Source: Planctomycetota bacterium
GTDB taxonomy: Bacteria; Planctomycetota; Phycisphaerae; Phycisphaerales; UBA1924
NCBI GenBank assembly: GCA_018242645.1
Contig: JAFEBN010000004.1
Span: forward strand, 1-47,177
DNA: 47,177 nucleotides
Direction: 5' to 3'
A model generated the notes under the pieces. That model saw only the letters and a list, made by a program, of their open reading frames with translations. It was not told the origin of the DNA and searched no databases. Position numbers and translations under genes: made by a program. This document shows positions 42,655 to 47,177 of this stretch, piece by piece (the stretch's first letter is position 1; each line of letters opens with the position of its first letter).

Positions 42655-42738
42655 CGCCGAGATCGCGTGTTCGTCCGCAGGGCTTGGTCTTGCGTGCTCA
42701 AGCACAGCGCACGGACGCCATCGCGTACAGTCACCGCG

Positions 42739-43956
42739 ATGTCCGACGTTGACCTTTCCCTCAATGCCGCCGAGCGGTCCCGTCGCCTGCGTGAACTGGC
42801 GGCCCTGTTCCTGCGCCTCGGGGCCACCGCGTTCGGCGGGCCCGCCGCCCACATCGCCATGATGGAGGACGAGGTCGTCACGCGGCGTAAGTGGCTGACC
42901 CCCGAAGAGTTCACCGACACGCTGGGGATCGTCAACATCATCCCCGGGCCCAACTCGACCGAACTGGCGATCCACATCGGGTACGCCCGGGCCGGGTGGG
43001 GCGGGCTCCTGGTCGCGGGGGTCTGCTTCATCGTGCCCGCCACGCTCATCGTCGCGGCCATCGGCTGGGCGTATGTCGCGTACGGCACGCTCCCGCAGGT
43101 CCAGGGGCTGCTCATGGGCGTGAAGCCCGTCATTATCGCGGTGATCGCGCAGGCCGTGTGGAGATTGGCCCGCTCGGCGTGCAAGGACGCGGGCCTGATC
43201 GCCGTGGGCGTCCTGTCCGTCGCCGCCAGTATGCTGGGTGTTCACGAACTGCTCGTGCTCGCCGGGGCCGGGGTGCTGGGGCTGGTCCTGAACATGGTTC
43301 GGCGGCCTCCCGTGCAACCGGGAACAGCCGTGAAGTCCATCGGCGTGCCGGGGCTCGGGCTGGGCTGGGGGATTGGCGCGGCAAGCGGAGCGGCTGGAAT
43401 AGCCGGAACCGGCGCGGTCATCGCGGCCCCCTTCTCGCCGCTGGCGCTCTTCCTGTTCTTTGTCAAGGTCGGGTCGGTGCTCTTCGGCAGCGGGTACGTG
43501 CTGCTGGCCTTTCTCAAGGCCGATCTGGTAGACCGGCTGCACTGGCTCACCGAGCAGCAACTGCTCGACGCCGTTGCCGTCGGGCAGGTGACGCCCGGGC
43601 CGGTCTTCACCACCGCGACGTTCATCGGGTTCCTGTTGGGCGGCTGGAGCGGCGCGGCCGTCGCCACGGTGGGCATTTTCCTGCCCGCCTTTGTCTTCGT
43701 TGCGCTCGCCGGGCTGGTGCTGCCCCGCCTGAGGGCCTCGCGATGGTTCGCCCCGGTGCTCGACGGACTCAACGTTGGTTCGCTAGGACTGATGGCCGCC
43801 GTCGCGGTGCTACTCGCCCGCGAGGCAGTTGTGGATTGGATGACGCTCGCGCTCGCGCTGACCAGCGCGGCCTTGCTGCTGCGCTTCAGGGTCAACTCCG
43901 CGTGGCTCGTGCTGGGCGGCGGAGTGATTGGATTGGTCGCGGCGTGGTTGCACTAG
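42739..43956 (+). CDS. chrA: ChrA chromate transporter (CHR family, long form)
   Basis: The protein has 405 residues from ATG 42739; the frame extends upstream without a ribosome site. It holds two homologous CHR halves: the first opens with LFLRLGATAFGGPAAHIAMMEDE and PGPNSTELAIHIG, and the second near residue 235 with LFLFFVKVGSVLFGSGYVLLAF and GQVTPGPVFTTATFIGF. The 'FGGP' and 'PGP' motifs are the family signatures. About ten membrane helices are apparent. CHR proteins export chromate, or transport sulfate-like anions, across the inner membrane. No ChrB-type regulator is adjacent. Confidence 0.95.
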   Translation: MSDVDLSLNAAERSRRLRELAALFLRLGATAFGGPAAHIAMMEDEVVTRRKWLTPEEFTDTLGIVNIIPGPNSTELAIHIGYARAGWGGLLVAGVCFIVPATLIVAAIGWAYVAYGTLPQVQGLLMGVKPVIIAVIAQAVWRLARSACKDAGLIAVGVLSVAASMLGVHELLVLAGAGVLGLVLNMVRRPPVQPGTAVKSIGVPGLGLGWGIGAASGAAGIAGTGAVIAAPFSPLALFLFFVKVGSVLFGSGYVLLAFLKADLVDRLHWLTEQQLLDAVAVGQVTPGPVFTTATFIGFLLGGWSGAAVATVGIFLPAFVFVALAGLVLPRLRASRWFAPVLDGLNVGSLGLMAAVAVLLAREAVVDWMTLALALTSAALLLRFRVNSAWLVLGGGVIGLVAAWLH

Positions 43957-44057
43957 GTTCATGGCGTGCCCTCCGGGTTCTTCTCGTCGGCAGGCCCAAC
44001 TGCACGAGTCGGCGGGGCGAGGGCGATGAGCGAACCCGCCGGCGCGAATGTGATGGC

Positions 44058-44882
44058 TTAGGTTTCGAGACGTGCTTGCGCGTCTGAACGGATCGACGAG
44101 CGGGCGACCACGAGACACGCATCCCGCCGCATCGTGTACAGGATCACCGCGACAAGGACCGCCGCCAGCACCGCCGAGGAGCCGATGGTGCCGAATCCCA
44201 GCCCGCCCTGCGCGGGCGTCTTCGTGAGCACATCGCCCATCGTCGCGCCGAAGGGGCGGGTCAGCACGAAGGCGGCCCAGAAGAGGCCCACGTACAGAGC
44301 CGGACTGGACACCTTCATCCGCTTGGCGACGAGGTAGATCGCAACGATCAGGGCGATCACGCCGCCGATGAGCGAGGCACCTCCCGCGAAGCCCAGCCTG
44401 GAATCATCGGCGAGGTAGTCGCCCAGCGAGGTGCCCAGCGTGTTGGAGACGAGGATCGCCGACCAGTAGAAGACCTCGGCGCGGAAGTAACGAACATCGG
44501 TGACGGAGAGCGACTTTTCGGTGAGCCGCCAGACAACGAGGACGCCGACGAGCGTGGAAAGCAGGATCGCGCTGCCCGTGGCGTATCCAAGCCCGAGCGT
44601 GCGGTTCATGAAGTCCGACGTCGTCGTGCCCGCCGTGCTGGTGGCGAGAATGACGGCCCAGTAGAGGAACGGGATGTACCGCTTGGCCCGGAGCTCGCCC
44701 ACGAGCACCACCGCGAAGCCGGACATCAGGATCAGCGTGCTCACGAAGTAGCCGACGTTGAGCGTCATCGACAGCAGGTCGCCCGCCGTCTCGCCCAGCG
44801 TGGTGGCCGCGATCTTCATCACCCAGAAGAGGAACGTGAGCGCGGGGAGTTTGCTGAGGGCGGCTTGGTGCGCGGCGGGCAT
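44058..44882 (-). CDS. COG4705-type integral membrane protein
   Basis: The protein has 274 residues from ATG 44882, with AAAAGGAAC about 10 bases upstream. It is highly hydrophobic with about eight to nine membrane helices. It has repeated blocks of the pattern K(I/V)xxTTLGETxGDLLS and LATSTAGTTTSDFMNRTLGLGYATGS and VSNTLGTSLGDYLADDSRLGF, plus a final PFGATMGDVLTK. These four 'T.GT..GD.L' repeats are the hallmark of the COG4705 family found with metal and stress genes. The repeated Gly-Asp in membrane segments suggests ion passage, but no function has been shown as far as I know. Confidence 0.8.
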   Translation of the reverse strand: MPAAHQAALSKLPALTFLFWVMKIAATTLGETAGDLLSMTLNVGYFVSTLILMSGFAVVLVGELRAKRYIPFLYWAVILATSTAGTTTSDFMNRTLGLGYATGSAILLSTLVGVLVVWRLTEKSLSVTDVRYFRAEVFYWSAILVSNTLGTSLGDYLADDSRLGFAGGASLIGGVIALIVAIYLVAKRMKVSSPALYVGLFWAAFVLTRPFGATMGDVLTKTPAQGGLGFGTIGSSAVLAAVLVAVILYTMRRDACLVVARSSIRSDAQARLET

Positions 44883-44990
44883 CGGGCGGGGTTCCTTTTG
44901 GAGTGTCAAGGCCAGTCTGCGGGGAAAGCCGCCGGTCACCCGTTGGGGCGGCGGGCGGTGAGTGTGCTTGCTCGGTCGACGCGGGGGTGC

Positions 44991-45599
44991 TCAGTCTTTC
45001 TTGTCCTTCTTTCCTTCGCCCTTCTCACCCTTGCCGTTCTCCTCGCCCTTGGAGTGCTCGCCGTCGTCCTTGGACTCGTCCTCGATGTTGCCCGAGGCAT
45101 CGACCTTGACCTCGTGCTTCTTGCCGTCGATGACGACCTCTATCTCGTAGAACATCTTGGTCACGACCTGCGGGTCGGCGAACGTGGCCTTGGGGTAGTC
45201 CTTCTTGAGCGCGGCCATGACCGCCGCCGGGAGTTTCGCCTCGGTCATGGACTTCTCGGTCTCCATCAGATCGCCCGCGGCGGAAAAGATCGCGGCGCAC
45301 TTTACCGCGCCCTCGATGTACTCGACCTCGTACTGGACCACGTCCTCGTCGTCCTCCTCCTTGATGACCTTGGTGATGTTCTTGGCATCGCCCGCGAGTT
45401 TGATCGCAGCGGCGCGGACGGCCTCGGGTGCCTTGTCCAGCGTGATGACTTCTTCTTCGTCACCTTCCTTCTCCTCGCCCTTGGGCTGCGTGCTGCCCGC
45501 GGGCTGGGGTGGCTGACCGGGCTGAGCGAAGGCCCAGGCACCAGCGCCAGTGATGAGGGCGAGCGAAACGAGGCTGGCCGAGAGTTTCCGAGTATGCAT
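44991..45599 (-). CDS. Secreted PepSY-like protein with two repeats
   Basis: The protein has 202 residues from ATG 45599. A signal peptide (MHTRKLSASLVSLALITGAGAWAFA) is followed by a Pro/Gln-rich and acidic linker. Two PepSY-like units follow: VRAAAIKLAGDAKNITKVIKE...YEVEYIEGAVK (about residues 62-120) and VMAALKKDYPKATFADPQVV...YEIEVVIDGKKHEVKVDASG (about 127-178). The C-terminal 25 residues are Lys/Glu/Gly-rich and disordered. PepSY-like periplasmic proteins can inhibit proteases or bind metals and peptides. It lies in the metal-related segment but in its own transcription unit. Confidence 0.75.
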   Translation of the reverse strand: MHTRKLSASLVSLALITGAGAWAFAQPGQPPQPAGSTQPKGEEKEGDEEEVITLDKAPEAVRAAAIKLAGDAKNITKVIKEEDDEDVVQYEVEYIEGAVKCAAIFSAAGDLMETEKSMTEAKLPAAVMAALKKDYPKATFADPQVVTKMFYEIEVVIDGKKHEVKVDASGNIEDESKDDGEHSKGEENGKGEKGEGKKDKKD

Positions 45600-45803
45600 G
45601 CAAATGCTCCGTGGCCGGGCGGGAATCTCCGCTGCGGCTGGTTGAAGGGGCTGGCGGAACGCGCGTCCCGTCATGGAGGTATCAAAGCGGCACGCAGGAA
45701 CGAAACATGATGGTGACGTGATCGTGGTCCCGATCGCGGCTCGTTCGCTGCGCGGGTGCGACGTGGCCTATGCCCATCGGGCTAGTCGCTATTGGCGAGA
45801 CGG

Positions 45804-47177
45804 TCAGCCCTTGGACGTCGGGGCAACAGAACGAAGCATGCGCAGACCATTGCCCACGACCATCAAGCTCGCCCCCACATCCGCGATGACCGCCATCCAC
45901 ATCGTCCCCAACCCGCCCAGGGTCAGCGCAAAGAAGACCACCTTGATACCGATGGCCAGCGTGATGTTCTGAGTCAGGATCGCCCCGGTGCGGCGAGACA
46001 GCAGCACGAACTCCGGCAGACCGCGAAGGTCGTCCTGCATGAGTGCCACGTCAGCGGTTTCGAGGGCCGTGTCGGTGCCCGCCGCGCCCATCGCAAAGCC
46101 AATAGTGGATCTGGCGAGGGCCGGGGCGTCGTTGACGCCGTCGCCGACCATGCCGACGGCGTCCCCGTGCCCCTTGAGGAGGCGTTCGATCTGGGCGAGT
46201 TTGTCCTCGGGGAGCATCCCGCCGCGGGCTTCGTCGATGCCGACCACCTTGGCGATCGCTCCGGCGGTGGTCTGATTGTCGCCGGAGAGCATGAGCGTCT
46301 TGATGCCCAGATCGTGCAGTGACTTGATCGCGGCAACGCTGCTCTGGCGGGGCGTGTCGGCCACGGCGATGACGCCCAGCACGGCGCTCTCAGAGGCGAC
46401 GACCACGGTCGTCTTGCCCTGCACCTCGAAGTGACTCAGAACGGCCTCTACCTCCAAGGAACAGACCTCGCGCTCCTCGGCGAGACGGTGATTGCCGACG
46501 AAGTACACCGCACCATCGATGCGTCCTTCGACGCCCCGGCCCGTGAGCGACTTGAAGTTCTCGACGCCTGCCCGCTCACCGCTCCACGCCGCCACCACCG
46601 CGAGCGCCACCGGGTGCTGCGAGAGCGCATCCAGGCTTGCCGCGATCCGCAGCACCTCGTCTTTGCTCGCGTTGCCGATCGGCTGCACGTCTGTCACGCA
46701 GGGCTTGCCCTCGGTAATCGTCCCGGTCTTGTCGAGCGCCACCACCTTCAACTTGCGGCCGTTCTCCAGGTGGACGCCGCCCTTGATGAGGATGCCCCGC
46801 TTGGCCGCCGCCGTCAGGCCGCTGACGACCGTCACGGGCGTCGAGATCACCAGGGCGCACGGGCACGCGATCACGAGCAGCACCAGCGCCTTATAAAGCC
46901 AGGGGTAGAACGGCTGGCCGAACGCAAGCCACGGCACGACCGCGACCAGCACGGCCACGACGCACACGATGGGTGTGTAGACCTTTGCGAACGAATCCAC
47001 GAACCGCTGCGTCGGCGCGCGGCTCCCCTGTGCCTCTTGCACGGTCCTGATGATCTTGGCGAGGGTGGTCTGGTCCTTGCCGCCGGTGGTCTGGAACTCC
47101 AGCACGCCCGACTCGTTGATCGTCCCGGCGAAGACCTTGTCGCCGATCTTCTTGTCTACCGGCACGCTCTCGCCGGT
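45804..47177 (-). CDS. Heavy-metal (Zn/Cd/Pb-type) P1B ATPase, N-terminus outside the window
   Basis: About 457 residues are visible; the reading frame continues past the right edge, where TGES (the dephosphorylation loop of the actuator domain) is the first thing seen. Then follow the membrane metal site CPC in VIACPCALVIS, the phosphorylation site DKTGTITEGK, the nucleotide-domain HP loop (LSQHPVALAV), MVGDGVNDAPALA and the C-terminal helices with ALETADVALMQDD and NGLRML. The final helices fit the ZntA/CadA subgroup, exporting Zn2+, Cd2+ or Pb2+, rather than the copper exporters, which have YN and MS..V motifs. The metal-binding N-terminus is not visible, so the exact metal is uncertain. 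Confidence 0.9.
   Translation of the reverse strand, partial: TGESVPVDKKIGDKVFAGTINESGVLEFQTTGGKDQTTLAKIIRTVQEAQGSRAPTQRFVDSFAKVYTPIVCVVAVLVAVVPWLAFGQPFYPWLYKALVLLVIACPCALVISTPVTVVSGLTAAAKRGILIKGGVHLENGRKLKVVALDKTGTITEGKPCVTDVQPIGNASKDEVLRIAASLDALSQHPVALAVVAAWSGERAGVENFKSLTGRGVEGRIDGAVYFVGNHRLAEEREVCSLEVEAVLSHFEVQGKTTVVVASESAVLGVIAVADTPRQSSVAAIKSLHDLGIKTLMLSGDNQTTAGAIAKVVGIDEARGGMLPEDKLAQIERLLKGHGDAVGMVGDGVNDAPALARSTIGFAMGAAGTDTALETADVALMQDDLRGLPEFVLLSRRTGAILTQNITLAIGIKVVFFALTLGGLGTMWMAVIADVGASLMVVGNGLRMLRSVAPTSKG

Noticed and set aside
41071..43560. 829-codon minus-strand open frame
   Set aside because: It runs antisense to three plus-strand genes with signal peptides and known domains; its composition (Pro/Arg/Ser/Gly) is typical of GC-rich shadow frames.

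Overview
The window is GC-rich (roughly 60-65% by eye) bacterial DNA with ATGA/GTGA/TGATG gene overlaps and strong AAAGGAGG ribosome sites. The DUF2924 / large serine recombinase / small HTH cassette with a sigma-like gene beside it, together with the general gene style, suggests a planctomycete (perhaps Phycisphaerales). This is an inference from gene content, not from a marker gene.

Region 1 (1-10,045) is the late, tail-end part of a prophage or phage-derived element. It holds a truncated gene, a small lipoprotein, an HK97-gp10-like protein, a tape-measure protein and two further structural-type proteins. A SAM methyltransferase, a DUF115/GT42-like protein, a Ser/Gly-repeat protein with a complete intein-like Hint domain, and two GT32-like glycosyltransferases follow. 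A GIY-YIG nuclease gene lies antisense between a strong ribosome site and the tape-measure gene, which looks like an insertion.

Region 2 (about 10,130-34,090) is one very large candidate anti-phage system. Eight genes run in one direction, mostly overlapping or with gaps of at most 73 bp: an XRE-HTH/SNF2 helicase/DUF3883 fusion, a UvrD-family helicase, two tandem DUF1156 adenine methyltransferases whose central regions diverge, a DUF499 ATPase, a DUF6361 protein, a phospholipase-D-like protein and a second giant helicase. A RecB/AddB-like Cys-cluster nuclease converges on the last gene with one base between the stop codons. The set recalls DISARM (helicases, PLD, adenine methylase) and BREX (large P-loop ATPase plus giant methylase), but I see no DUF1998 (DrmB), PglZ or BrxL. 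The first gene carries its own DNA-binding domain, and a promoter with an inverted repeat lies just upstream, so autoregulation is plausible.

Region 3 (about 34,100-38,700) is a mobility cassette: a DUF6508 protein, a sigma-70-like protein on the minus strand, a roughly 590-bp gap with a terminator hairpin, a small Ala/Pro-rich protein, DUF2924, a large serine recombinase and a small HTH protein. The defence operon may be cargo between the phage tail module and this integrase.

Region 4 (about 38,800-47,177) looks like ordinary chromosome with a metal/stress flavour: a two-component system (minus strand), a thioredoxin-like lipoprotein, an acetolactate-decarboxylase-like lipoprotein, a ChrA chromate transporter, a COG4705 membrane protein, a PepSY-like secreted protein and a heavy-metal P-type ATPase cut by the window edge.
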